Notes under the pieces: model-generated
The model's input: only the letters and a program-made list of their open reading frames with translations
Told to the model about the DNA's origin: nothing
Database searches by the model: none
In this document: positions 42,057-50,513 of the stretch, in pieces
Layout: every line of letters begins with the position of its first letter
Position numbering within the stretch: position 1 is the first letter of the stretch
Source of the DNA: CAZFBR01 sp035353495 [NCBI: uncultured bacterium]
GTDB lineage: Bacteria > DAOPZR01
Assembly (NCBI GenBank): GCA_964517215.1
Contig: CAZFBR010000001.1
Location: forward strand, 1-64,000
Reading direction: 5' to 3'
Length of the DNA: 64,000 nt
Program-made: the position numbers and the translations under genes

Positions 42057-42634
42057 CCGCCACCACCAGTGTTGTGCTCGCCGGCGTCGGCGGGCAGGGC
42101 ATCCTGCTGGCCGGCACCATCATCGCCCGGGCCGCGCTCAGCGCCGGGTTCGATGCGAAAACCAACGAAGTGCACGGCATGGCCCAGCGGGGCGGGTCGG
42201 TGATCGCCCAGGTCCGCTTCGGGCATGCCGTGAACAGTCCGCTCGTCGAGGAAGGCACCGCCAGCGTGCTGGGCTCGCTGGAGCTGATCGAGGCGCTGCG
42301 CTTTGCGCATTACCTCGCGCCGGACGGGCTGGCGGTTGTTTCCACCCAGCGCATCATTCCCGTCACGGTCTCCTCGGGCAAGGCCGCCTATCCCGCCGAT
42401 GCCGAGGCGCGGGTGCGGGCCGCCTTTCCCCGGCTGGTTCTGGTGGATGCCATCGCCGAAGCGCATGCCCTGGAGGATGTGCGCACGGCCAATGTCATTC
42501 TGCTGGGCGCCATGGCCGGCGGGCTGGCGATCCCCGCCGACGCCTGGCGCGAGGCGATTACCGCCAGCGTCAAGCCGCAATTTGTCGAGCGCAATCTGCG
42601 CGCCTTCGCCCGCGGCCAGGCCCTGTGCCGGTGA
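42053..42634 (+). CDS. iorB: Indolepyruvate:ferredoxin oxidoreductase beta subunit
   Basis: 193 residues, ATGA overlap with iorA. Gamma-domain type fold: VVLAGVGGQGILLAGTIIARAAL, EVHGMAQRGGSVIAQVRFG. Together with IorA it forms the active enzyme. Ends next to the ligase gene, which begins at GTG 42631 or ATG 42637. Confidence 0.95.
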   Translation: MTATTSVVLAGVGGQGILLAGTIIARAALSAGFDAKTNEVHGMAQRGGSVIAQVRFGHAVNSPLVEEGTASVLGSLELIEALRFAHYLAPDGLAVVSTQRIIPVTVSSGKAAYPADAEARVRAAFPRLVLVDAIAEAHALEDVRTANVILLGAMAGGLAIPADAWREAITASVKPQFVERNLRAFARGQALCR

Positions 42635-42636
42635 GC

Positions 42637-43908
42637 ATGTTCAACCCCGCCGCGGAAACGCTTCCGGCGGAGGCCCTGCAGGCGCGGCAGCTGGAACTGC
42701 TGCGCGCGCTGGTGGCGCGCGCCCGGGCCGGCAATCCGCTGCACCGGGCGCGGCTGGCGGATATTGCGGTGAGCGATTTGCGCACGACCGACGATATCGT
42801 CCGGCTGCCGTTCATGGACAAGGAACTGTTCCGCACGTCCTATCCGGTGCAGCTGGCCCTGACCCCCGCCGCGTCGTTTGTCGAAATGCACATGTCCTCG
42901 GGGTCCACCGGCACGCCGGTGGTCATGCCCTACACGCGTGCCGACCTGGCGCAGTGGGCGGAATGCATGGCGCGCTGTTTCATTATGGCCGGGGCCCGGC
43001 CGGGTGATCCCGTGCAGATTACCCCGTCATTCGGGCTGTTCAACGGCGGGTTCGGTTTTTATCACGGCGCGCGTGCGGCCGGGCTGTTCATCATTCCCAC
43101 CGGCGCGGGCAACACCCAGCGCCAGCTCCGGCTGGCCCGTGACTTCCACACCCGCGTGCTGACGGGGGTGGTCTCGTACGGCCTGCGCTGCCTCGAGGTG
43201 CTCGAAGAGACGGGCGGACGACTGCCCGACCTGCAGATCGGCATGTTTGGCGCCGAAACCTTCTCCGAGGCGCTGAAGGAAAAGTTCCGCACCGCCTTCG
43301 GCCTCGAGGTCTTTGACATCTACGGCATGACGGAAACCGGCGGCGTCGGCACCCTGGGCATGGACTGTCCCGCGCACGACGGCATCCACCTGTGGGAGGA
43401 TCACTATCTCGCGGAAATCATCGATCCGGCGACCGGCAACCGGGTTCCTGACGGCACCGCGGGCGAACTGGTGGTCACGTCGCTGACCCGTGAGGCGCTC
43501 CCGGTGATCCGGTTCCGCACCGGCGACTGCACCCGCATCGTCAGCCGCGCGCGCTGCGCCTGCGGGCGCACCCACCTGCGCCTCGCCCCGGTCACCGGCC
43601 GGGTCGACGACATGCTCATCATCAAGGGGGTCAATTTCTTTCCCCGCCAGGTCGAACAGGCGCTGATGGCCATTCCCGGGGTGGGGAACAACTGGCAGAT
43701 CATTATCGAGGAGAACTGCGGGGTCAGGGATGTGCGCGTCAATGTCGAAGCCGCCCCGGCAGTCACCGGCTATCTGGTGGAAAAAGCGCTGAAGGAAGCG
43801 CTCGGCTTCTCGCCCAAGGGGGATGTGTTCCCGCTGGGCGCCCTGCCCCGCCAGGAAGGCAAGGCCCAGCGCGTGTTCCACCGCCAGCCCGACGGCTCGC
43901 TGCGCTGA
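42637..43908 (+). CDS. Phenylacetate-CoA ligase (PaaK-type)
   Basis: 423 residues from ATG 42637; GTG 42631 would give GTGA coupling to iorB. Motifs: SSGSTGTPVVMPYTRADL (P-loop), YGMTETGGVGTLG, GTAGELVVTSL, IRFRTGDCTRI, and GRVDDMLIIKGVNFFPRQVEQ. Length fits AMP-forming phenylacetate-CoA ligases. Next to iorAB it could run in either direction: activating arylacetates for reduction, or using arylacetyl-CoA. This iorAB-paaK grouping is known from other anaerobes. Confidence 0.9.
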   Translation: MFNPAAETLPAEALQARQLELLRALVARARAGNPLHRARLADIAVSDLRTTDDIVRLPFMDKELFRTSYPVQLALTPAASFVEMHMSSGSTGTPVVMPYTRADLAQWAECMARCFIMAGARPGDPVQITPSFGLFNGGFGFYHGARAAGLFIIPTGAGNTQRQLRLARDFHTRVLTGVVSYGLRCLEVLEETGGRLPDLQIGMFGAETFSEALKEKFRTAFGLEVFDIYGMTETGGVGTLGMDCPAHDGIHLWEDHYLAEIIDPATGNRVPDGTAGELVVTSLTREALPVIRFRTGDCTRIVSRARCACGRTHLRLAPVTGRVDDMLIIKGVNFFPRQVEQALMAIPGVGNNWQIIIEENCGVRDVRVNVEAAPAVTGYLVEKALKEALGFSPKGDVFPLGALPRQEGKAQRVFHRQPDGSLR

Positions 43909-43917
43909 CGGGTTGCC

Positions 43918-45063
43918 GTGCTCGCATATCTCGGTTTTTTCGCCATCTATGTCCTGGGGTACGGCGGCCTGCAGTATTGCTGCTGGCGCAAACTGCGGCA
44001 TCTCGTCCGGGGCCGGCGGCAGCGCGTGCTGTTCATGGCGTGGTTCATCCTGCAGCTTGCCCTGCCCATCCTCACCCGTGTCGCCGAACGCAGCGACTGG
44101 CTGCTGACCGCACGGCTGCTGGCCTGGCCCGGCTACCTGTGGATGGGATACAGCTTTCTGCTGTTGGTGTTCGCGATGCTGATCGACCTGCCGGCAGGAC
44201 TGCTCGTTCTCCTGCGCCGCCGCCGCCCGGACGCGGTTCCGCCGCCGGGAACCCCGCGCATCTTCAAACTGACCGGTCCTGTCGCCGCCGTGCTGGCGCT
44301 GCTGGTCACCCTGTACGGCGCGTATGCCGCGCGCCAGATGGTGATCGAACAGCATACCCTCACCACCGGCAAACTGCCGGCCGCCCTGCCCCGCCTGCGC
44401 ATCGTCCAGATCTCCGACCTGCATATCGGGATCATGACCGACCCCGCCCGGCTGACCGACATTGTCGCGCAGGTGCGCGCGCTGCAGCCGGATCTGCTCG
44501 TCGCCACCGGCGACGTGGTCGACGGGACGATGGCGCCGCATCAGGCCGGCGCGGCCGCCTTTGCCGCACTGCAGCCGCGTTACGGGAAATTTGCCGTGAC
44601 CGGCAACCATGAGTTTTATGCCGGCCTGGCCCAGGCCCTCACCTGGCTGAACGACGCCGGGTTCCAGGTGCTGCGCGGGGAATCATCCAATTACCACCGG
44701 GTTATCAACCTTGCCGGCGTCGACGATTACGCGACGAACGGCGAATTGCCGCGCGCGGTCGATGAACGCGAACTGCTGGCCACGCTGCCGCGCGACCAGT
44801 TCACCCTGCTGCTCCGCCATCGTCCGGACGTTCCGGCCAATACCGTTGGCCTGTTTGATTTGCAGTTGTCCGGCCATACCCATCGCGGCCAGATCTTTCC
44901 CTTCACCGGCGTGGTCTGGCTGGCAACCGGCCATACCTCCGGCTGGTATGAAGCAGGGAACAATTCGCGCTTGTATGTCAGCCGCGGCCTCGGCACCTGG
45001 GGCCCGCCGCTGCGCGTGTTCTCCCCGCCGGAGATTACGGTGTTTGATCTCGTGCGCGGATAG
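43918..45063 (+). CDS. Membrane-anchored metallophosphoesterase (YaeI/YkuE-like)
   Basis: 381 residues from GTG 43918. Four hydrophobic segments in the first 140 residues (about 1-20, 36-56, 78-100 and 117-137) precede a calcineurin-like domain with the full set of metal motifs: QISDLHIGIMT, LLVATGDVVDG, VTGNHEFYAG, and LSGHTHRGQIFP. Related to YkuE/YaeI phosphodiesterases that act on UDP-diacylglucosamine-like or other lipid phosphates. Substrate not known. The C-terminal part includes SRGLGTWGPPLRVFSPPE, typical of this family. It converges with pgeF. Confidence 0.92.
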   Translation: MLAYLGFFAIYVLGYGGLQYCCWRKLRHLVRGRRQRVLFMAWFILQLALPILTRVAERSDWLLTARLLAWPGYLWMGYSFLLLVFAMLIDLPAGLLVLLRRRRPDAVPPPGTPRIFKLTGPVAAVLALLVTLYGAYAARQMVIEQHTLTTGKLPAALPRLRIVQISDLHIGIMTDPARLTDIVAQVRALQPDLLVATGDVVDGTMAPHQAGAAAFAALQPRYGKFAVTGNHEFYAGLAQALTWLNDAGFQVLRGESSNYHRVINLAGVDDYATNGELPRAVDERELLATLPRDQFTLLLRHRPDVPANTVGLFDLQLSGHTHRGQIFPFTGVVWLATGHTSGWYEAGNNSRLYVSRGLGTWGPPLRVFSPPEITVFDLVRG

Positions 45064-45068
45064 CGCGC

Positions 45069-45839
45069 TTATCCGGTCAGCATGATCACCGCGGCCTGAC
45101 GGCCGGTGACCCCGTCGCGACGGTAGGAGAAATAGGCGCGGTTGCAGATGGTACAGTCCGGGGAGAGTTCAATCCGGTCTGCCGGCACGCCTGCCGCCAG
45201 CAGTTGCGCCCGGTTGATCCCGGCCAGGTCCAGCGTCGGCTGGCCGTCGGGCGCCCGCCCGATGAACTGCGCCGCGTCCGCCGGCCGGGCCGCACGCAGT
45301 TCCGCCACCGCCGCCGCATTCACCGCATAGCAGCAGCGGCCGGCGGCCGGACCGATCGCGGCCTGCAGGGTGCGCGGCGCGCAGCCATACCGCTGCACCA
45401 GATGCCGCACCGCCGCCCCGGCGGCATCCGCCAGCGTGCCGCGCCGGCCGGCGTGCATTGCGGCAACCGCCCGCCGCTGCGGGTCGAAGAGCAGGAGCGG
45501 CAGACAGTCGGCAGTGCGCACCATCAGCGCCACCCCCGGGGTGGCCGTCGCCAGCCCGTCGCACAATCCCGCCCGCCCGCCGGGCACCGGTCCGGTCACA
45601 TCGATCAGCTCGATGCCGTGCACCTGTGTGGCAAAGCAGACCTGTTCCGGCGCCACTGACAGGAATGCGGCCAGCCGGCGCAGGTTTTCCGCCGTTGCCG
45701 CGTCAGCATCACCGACATGAAATCCGAGGTTGAGCGAGGCATAGGTTGCCGCCGACACGCCGCCCGCGCGGCGCGTAAACAGCGCCCGGCATCCGTTGCC
45801 CGACCAGTCGGGTTGCAGCCCCAGTTCGGCATGGTTCAT
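45069..45839 (-). CDS. pgeF: Peptidoglycan editing factor PgeF (laccase-domain purine nucleoside phosphorylase-like)
   Basis: 256 residues from ATG 45839 (MNHAELGLQ); ATG 45851 is also in frame. Zinc-binding motifs: HGIEL after QVCFATQV, RTADCLPLLLFDP, and AMHAGRRGTLADA, followed by AAIGPAAGRCCYAVN. The YfiH/PgeF family cleaves wrongly built L-Ser-containing muropeptides or acts on purine nucleosides. Divergent from greA with about 147 bases between the two starts; greA carries a good promoter there. Confidence 0.92.
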   Translation of the reverse strand: MNHAELGLQPDWSGNGCRALFTRRAGGVSAATYASLNLGFHVGDADAATAENLRRLAAFLSVAPEQVCFATQVHGIELIDVTGPVPGGRAGLCDGLATATPGVALMVRTADCLPLLLFDPQRRAVAAMHAGRRGTLADAAGAAVRHLVQRYGCAPRTLQAAIGPAAGRCCYAVNAAAVAELRAARPADAAQFIGRAPDGQPTLDLAGINRAQLLAAGVPADRIELSPDCTICNRAYFSYRRDGVTGRQAAVIMLTG

Positions 45840-45898
45840 GGCCCGCACCATACCCGTTTTTCGCCGCCCGCGCAAGATGGCGCGCGCCGGCGGCGCGG

Positions 45899-45928
45899 TT
45901 GACTTTTCCGGCAGGGACGCGATATACT
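45899..45928 (+). promoter_or_regulatory. Promoter of greA
   Basis: TTGACT (45899-45904), 18-base spacer, TATACT (45923-45928), 58 bases before the greA ATG. Confidence 0.62.
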
Positions 45929-45985
45929 CGGCGCATGGTTGGGTGCGCGCCCGCAGCGACGCCGCCCGCACGGAGGAATGCGGCA

Positions 45986-46459
45986 ATGATCGAGCATATC
46001 CGCAAAAAGATTATCGATGAGCTGAGTCAGCTCAAATACGAACTCGAAGTGACCCTGCCCAAGGCAATCGAAATTGCGCGCGGGCACGGCGACCTGTCGG
46101 AGAATGCCGATTACTCCGCCGCGCTCGAACGGCGTGATTTCTGCCAGGCCCGCGTGGGGCAGCTGTTGCAGCGTTCGGCGATGCTGCAGGATGTCAAGGA
46201 AGAGGATATTCCCGTCGGCGTGGTCGGGCTCGGCTCGCTGGTCACGGTGTATGACAACGAAGACGAGGAGGAGGAGCAGATCGAGCTGGTGGTGGGCGGG
46301 AGTGAGATCAAGCCCGGCCAGGTGACGATCAGCTCACCCTACGGCAAAGCGCTGACCGGACACAAAGTCGGGGATGAAGTCGCCATTACCCTGCCCTTCG
46401 GCACCCGCATGGTGAAGATCACCGGGCTGAAAACCATCCACGAAATCGTCAAGGGCTGA
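45986..46459 (+). CDS. greA: Transcription elongation factor GreA
   Basis: 157 residues from ATG 45986, eight bases after GGAGGA. N-terminal coiled coil with the tip acidic residues (KYELEVTLPKAIEIARGHGDLSENADYSAALERRDF), C-terminal FKBP-like domain (VGLGSLVTVYDNEDEEEEQIELVVGG, ITISSPYGKALTGHKVGDEV). Rescues backtracked RNA polymerase. Unusual only in a Glu/Asp stretch (EDEEEEQ) within the domain. Confidence 0.97.
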   Translation: MIEHIRKKIIDELSQLKYELEVTLPKAIEIARGHGDLSENADYSAALERRDFCQARVGQLLQRSAMLQDVKEEDIPVGVVGLGSLVTVYDNEDEEEEQIELVVGGSEIKPGQVTISSPYGKALTGHKVGDEVAITLPFGTRMVKITGLKTIHEIVKG

Positions 46460-46461
46460 AC

Positions 46462-46491
46462 GCGGCCGCTGGCGGCGCCGGGAGCGGCCGC
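46462..46491 (+). terminator. 9-bp perfect hairpin after greA
   Basis: GCGGCCGCT, 12-base loop, AGCGGCCGC. No T-tract. It lies between convergent greA and the glycosyltransferase gene, so it may serve both strands. Confidence 0.45.
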
Positions 46492-46592
46492 GGTCTCCGG
46501 CAGCCGCCGTATCCCCGTGAAGGAATTCCTGCCGGCGCCCGCGGCCAACCGGCAGCTGCGTTTCCGCGGGAAGCTGATGGCAGCGGCCGGTG

Positions 46593-48002
46593 TCAGGTGC
46601 CGAACCCGCGCCGGGTCATCCGCCCCCAGCCCTTGCGGCGCAACAGCGCGGAAACAATTCCCTGCAACCGCCAGAAATTGATCAGCTGGCGATAGCCGAA
46701 ATTCTCGACCAGCGCCAGCGCAAACAGCAGGACGACATCCCGCAGCCGCTGATAGCGGCGCAGGGTCAGTTCCTCGAGTCCCACCGCCGCCAGCGACAGC
46801 ACCGCCCCCAGCACAAATGCGACCATGAAAAACGCCAGCGCATAGTGCGGGGTGACAATACCGCCGGCCACCGAAGCGGCAAACACCACATAGCCGAGAA
46901 ACTCGATTACCGGACCCAGCATCTCCAGAAAATAGAAATAGGGGAAGGCGATCAGGCCGATGCCGCCGTAGCGCGGATTGAACAGCATGCGCCGGTGCCG
47001 GGCCAGGGTTTCGGTCAGACCGCGCTGCCAGCGGTCGCGCTGGCGGCGCAGCACGGCAAATTTTTCCGGACATTCCGTCCACGCCACCGGATCGGGGACA
47101 AAGCCGATGCGGTACGGCACCTGCTGTTCGCGGCAATACCGGTGCAGGCGCACCACCAGTTCGACATCCTCCCCGACCGTGTCGCGGGTATAGCCGCCGG
47201 CGCACACCACCACATCGCGGCGGAACACGCCAAAGGCGCCGGAGATAATGAAGGTGGCGTTGACCGCATCCCAACCCATGCGCCCGGCGAGGAAGGCGCG
47301 CAGGTATTCCATCACCTGGAAACGTGCCAGCCATGAACGCGGCAAGCCCACCTGCCGGACCAGGCCGTCGCGCACTGTGCAGCCGTTGACGATGCGGATG
47401 ATTCCGCCCGTGGCGACCACCCGGGTGTCTTCGACAAAGGGCCGGACAATGCGCAGCAGGGATTCGCGTTCAAGCAGGGTGTCCGCATCCAGGGCACAGA
47501 AGAGCGGCGTCCGGCAGAAACTGACCCCGACGTTAAGCGCATCGGCCTTGCCGCCGTTCTCCTTGTCGATCACCCACAGCTGCGGATAGCGCGCGCTGCG
47601 ATAAATCCCCCGCACTGCCTGCGCCGGCAGCGCCGCCGTCGGCAGACGTGCCGCCGGCTGCAGGGCATACGCCTCCTGCAGGCGCGCCAGCGTGCCGTCC
47701 TGCGAGCCGTCATTGATGACCATGATCTCGTAGTCGGGATAGATCAGGGTCAGCAGCGCCCGCACGCTGTCCACGCAGGTTTGTTCCTCGTTATAGGCCG
47801 GGGCCAGCAGCGTCACCGGCGGGGCAATATCGCCGGTCAGCACCTGCGCCGCGTCCAGCGCCTTCAGCCGCCGGGCATACCGGGTCAGGCCGCGAAACGC
47901 GAAGATGCTGGTCAAGAGATAGACACTGTTGACCGCGATGAAATAGGCGAGCACCAGCCAGTTGAAGGCATGCAGGATCGACCAGGCCAGGGCGCTGCTC
48001 AT
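46593..48002 (-). CDS. Membrane glycosyltransferase, family 2
   Basis: 469 residues from ATG 48002 (ATGA overlap with the HEAT gene upstream). One N-terminal helix (about 5-30), GT2 catalytic domain with APAYNEEQTCVDSV, VINDGSQDGT, CALDADTLLE (DxD), GAFGVFRRDVVV, and the processive motif QRDRWQRG, then several C-terminal helices. This architecture fits polysaccharide synthases of the BcsA/PgaC class. Sugar and product unknown. The HEAT and REC genes upstream on the same strand suggest a regulated exopolysaccharide system. Confidence 0.9.
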   Translation of the reverse strand: MSSALAWSILHAFNWLVLAYFIAVNSVYLLTSIFAFRGLTRYARRLKALDAAQVLTGDIAPPVTLLAPAYNEEQTCVDSVRALLTLIYPDYEIMVINDGSQDGTLARLQEAYALQPAARLPTAALPAQAVRGIYRSARYPQLWVIDKENGGKADALNVGVSFCRTPLFCALDADTLLERESLLRIVRPFVEDTRVVATGGIIRIVNGCTVRDGLVRQVGLPRSWLARFQVMEYLRAFLAGRMGWDAVNATFIISGAFGVFRRDVVVCAGGYTRDTVGEDVELVVRLHRYCREQQVPYRIGFVPDPVAWTECPEKFAVLRRQRDRWQRGLTETLARHRRMLFNPRYGGIGLIAFPYFYFLEMLGPVIEFLGYVVFAASVAGGIVTPHYALAFFMVAFVLGAVLSLAAVGLEELTLRRYQRLRDVVLLFALALVENFGYRQLINFWRLQGIVSALLRRKGWGRMTRRGFGT

Positions 48003-49048
48003 TGCTGCTGCTCCAGTTGGCGGAACAGCGCGGCGCGCGGATGCCCGGCCGCCGCCAGCCGGGCCAGTTCGCCCGCGCCGTGCAGCCGCTGCAGCGCCCG
48101 CGCCGCCGCCATCGCCACCCATACCGAGGCATCGTCCAGCAGCGGGCGCAGGAACGGGGCATCGGCCGGCAGCCCGAACGCCGCCAGGGCGGCCGCCGCC
48201 TGACCGCGCAGAATCGCGTCAGGATCCCGCAGCAGCAAACGGACCGTCGGCAGCTGTTCCGCGGTCCCGACCGCCGCCAGCAGGCGCAGCGCGGCGGCGC
48301 GCAATTCGCGGTCGCTCGTTGTCGTCGCTGCCAGTGCGGCGGCGGGTGCGGCGGCGGCGGCATGATGCAGCTGCCGCAGCGCTTCCGCCGCCACGAGGCG
48401 CGTCTGCACCGGCGCCTGCGCGTCGGTGAAGCAGGCCAGCAGCTGGTCGCTGGCGGGCGGCCGTGCCAGGAGTGCCGCCAGATACCGCGGCTGCCACAAG
48501 GCAAAGCGCGGCATCACGGCCAGCAGTTCCGGCAGGAACCGGGTTCCGGCGGTTGTCGCCAATGCCCGCGCCGCAGTCATCGCCACCAGCGGAGAGCGAT
48601 CCTGCAGTGCCGCGAGAAACAGGGTCTCATACCGGCCGGCGGCCAACTGGCCCAGGGTCTGCACGGCCCGGGCACGCTGCTCCGCATCGCCGTTAGCGGC
48701 CTGACCCTCGATATGCCGGAGATACGGCAGTGCGAGCTGGCTCAGCCGCTCGGCTTCGACGCCGCGCAGGCGCTGCCGCAGGCGCAGCAGGTAATCGAGA
48801 AAACGGGCGGCATCGGCCGGGGCAACCGCCGGCGGTGCCGCCGGCTCGCCGGCCAGCGCCGCGAATACCGGCGCCTGCCACTCCTGTTCCAGCCGAAGCC
48901 AATGCGCTGCCCGCCGCCGGTTGCGCCGTCGCAACAGGATCGCGCTGCAGGAAAACGCCAGCGCCAGCAGCAGCAGGAGCGCGATGCTGATAGCCAGGAT
49001 CCGGAGCAGGTGATCCTGCGCCGTCAGGGAAAAAAAGGCGGTGAGCAT
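47999..49048 (-). CDS. HEAT-repeat membrane-anchored protein
   Basis: 349 residues from ATG 49048. An N-terminal helix (about 13-38, LLRILAISIALLLLLALAFSCSAILL) and a basic turn (RRRNRRR) place the rest in the cytoplasm. Several alpha-helical repeats follow, each with LV.MTAARALA, VQTRLVAAEALRQLHHAA, DAILRGQAAAALAAFG or DASVWVAMAAARALQRL patterns of HEAT/PBS lyase-type. Likely a scaffold for the adjacent glycosyltransferase, with which it overlaps by ATGA. No catalytic motif. Confidence 0.82.
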   Translation of the reverse strand: MLTAFFSLTAQDHLLRILAISIALLLLLALAFSCSAILLRRRNRRRAAHWLRLEQEWQAPVFAALAGEPAAPPAVAPADAARFLDYLLRLRQRLRGVEAERLSQLALPYLRHIEGQAANGDAEQRARAVQTLGQLAAGRYETLFLAALQDRSPLVAMTAARALATTAGTRFLPELLAVMPRFALWQPRYLAALLARPPASDQLLACFTDAQAPVQTRLVAAEALRQLHHAAAAAPAAALAATTTSDRELRAAALRLLAAVGTAEQLPTVRLLLRDPDAILRGQAAAALAAFGLPADAPFLRPLLDDASVWVAMAAARALQRLHGAGELARLAAAGHPRAALFRQLEQQQ

Positions 49049-49051
49049 CAG

Positions 49052-50491
49052 CTATTTCCGGCGCAACAGCCGCCGGGCGCGCGCCACGAGCTCCGTCGGG
49101 GAGAAGGGTTTGGTCAGATAGTCGTTGGCGCCCAGTTCCAGCCCGCGGCTCAGATCGTGCTCCGCACTCAGTCCGGTGAGGATGATGACCGGCACACCGG
49201 TGCAGTCCGGCCGGGCGCGCAGTTCCCGCAGCACCTGCAGACCGTCCTTGACCGGCATCTGCACGTCGAGAAGGATGAGGTCGTACCGCTCGTGCGCAAC
49301 GGCCTGCAGCGCGGCCTGGCCGTCCGCAACCTGATCGACCGTCATTCCCTCGCGCTGCAGGCGATGGCTGATCAGGGCGACGAAGAGCGGATCGTCGTCG
49401 GCCAGCAGGACCCGCTGACGCTGGCCGATACTGCAGGATTCCGGGGTTACCGTGCAATTGCGTCCATGGCTTTTTGCCGCCTCAAGGCAGCGCGCGGCCG
49501 CATCTGCCGCCAGCGGCAGCTCGGCAACCGTGACCGGCACCACGCCGGCGGAAAAGGTCGGCGGCGGCGGCGGGTCTGTCGCCAGACGCTGCCGCACCCC
49601 CGCGATTGCCGCTGCCACCGCCGCCAGCGGTCCGGCGGCATACAGCAGGAGCACGGCGCTGTCCGTCCAGCGACTGATTGCGACGGGCGCGGGGGTCGCT
49701 GCGCGCAGCAGCCCGAGCAGCCGGCGCAGCAAGGCATCGCCCGCGGCCATCCCGCGTGCGGCGTTGAGTGCGGCCAGATTATCGACGTCCAGCATCGCCA
49801 GGCATGGCGGATTATCCGCGGCGGCGGTCCGGACTGCGCCGGCAAACGCCGACACCAATGCGGCGCGATTGCCGGCTGTTGCCAGCAGGTCCGGTGGTGC
49901 GGCGGTATGCTGATCCAGTTGCGCACTGACCGCAGCCAGGACCTGCGCCGGGGCAAAGGGTTTGGCGAGACAGGCTGCCGCCCCCAGCGCCAGGCATTCG
50001 GCCTGCACCGCATCGCCGATCCTGCCGGAGAGCACAATCACCGGAACGGTGGCGGTTGCGGGCTGTTCCCGGAACTGCACCAGCAGATTGCGGCCGTCAA
50101 TGTCACCCAGCATCAGATCAAGCAGAATCAGGTTGGGCGGTTGCGCCGCAATCAGCTGCTCCGCCTGGACCGCAGTGGCAGCGCTGAGGACCGTCCGGCC
50201 CGGTCCGCGCAACAGGTCGCCCAGCAGCTGGCGCATGGCCTCATCATCGTCGATAATCAGTACGGTCGCGCCGGCCGCGCCGGCCATGGCATCGAGTGCC
50301 GCCAGCAGTTCGCGGGCGGCCGCCGCCATCTCCTCCGGCGGCGCGGTCCGCACCCGCTGCTGCGCTGCTGCCACGGCGTCGGAAACCGGCTCCGGGATGG
50401 TCGCTGCCAGCCGGCGGACCGTGGCGGCCAGCTCCGTCGCCGATTCCTGATGGGTCAGCGCCAGCCGCAGCGCCGCGCGCGTGGCATTCAT
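49052..50491 (-). CDS. Double receiver-domain protein with degenerate GGDEF
   Basis: 479 residues. Residues 1-70 form an Ala-rich helical, Hpt-like segment. REC1 (about 74-190) has TVLIIDDDEAMRQLL, ILLDLMLGDIDG and CLAKPFAP. A GGDEF-like domain (about 207-345) keeps LAMLDVDNLAALNAARGMAAGDALLRRLLGLL but reads ISRWTDSAVLLL where GGDEF should be, so it should be inactive as a cyclase. REC2 (about 362-479) has RVLLADDDPLFVALI, LILLDVQMPVKDG and YLTKPFSP. Likely a phospho-signalling hub for the polysaccharide genes. Ends four bases before the HEAT gene. Confidence 0.88.
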   Translation of the reverse strand: MNATRAALRLALTHQESATELAATVRRLAATIPEPVSDAVAAAQQRVRTAPPEEMAAAARELLAALDAMAGAAGATVLIIDDDEAMRQLLGDLLRGPGRTVLSAATAVQAEQLIAAQPPNLILLDLMLGDIDGRNLLVQFREQPATATVPVIVLSGRIGDAVQAECLALGAAACLAKPFAPAQVLAAVSAQLDQHTAAPPDLLATAGNRAALVSAFAGAVRTAAADNPPCLAMLDVDNLAALNAARGMAAGDALLRRLLGLLRAATPAPVAISRWTDSAVLLLYAAGPLAAVAAAIAGVRQRLATDPPPPPTFSAGVVPVTVAELPLAADAAARCLEAAKSHGRNCTVTPESCSIGQRQRVLLADDDPLFVALISHRLQREGMTVDQVADGQAALQAVAHERYDLILLDVQMPVKDGLQVLRELRARPDCTGVPVIILTGLSAEHDLSRGLELGANDYLTKPFSPTELVARARRLLRRK

Positions 50492-50513
50492 CGGCGAATC
50501 CTGGTTGGGGCAG

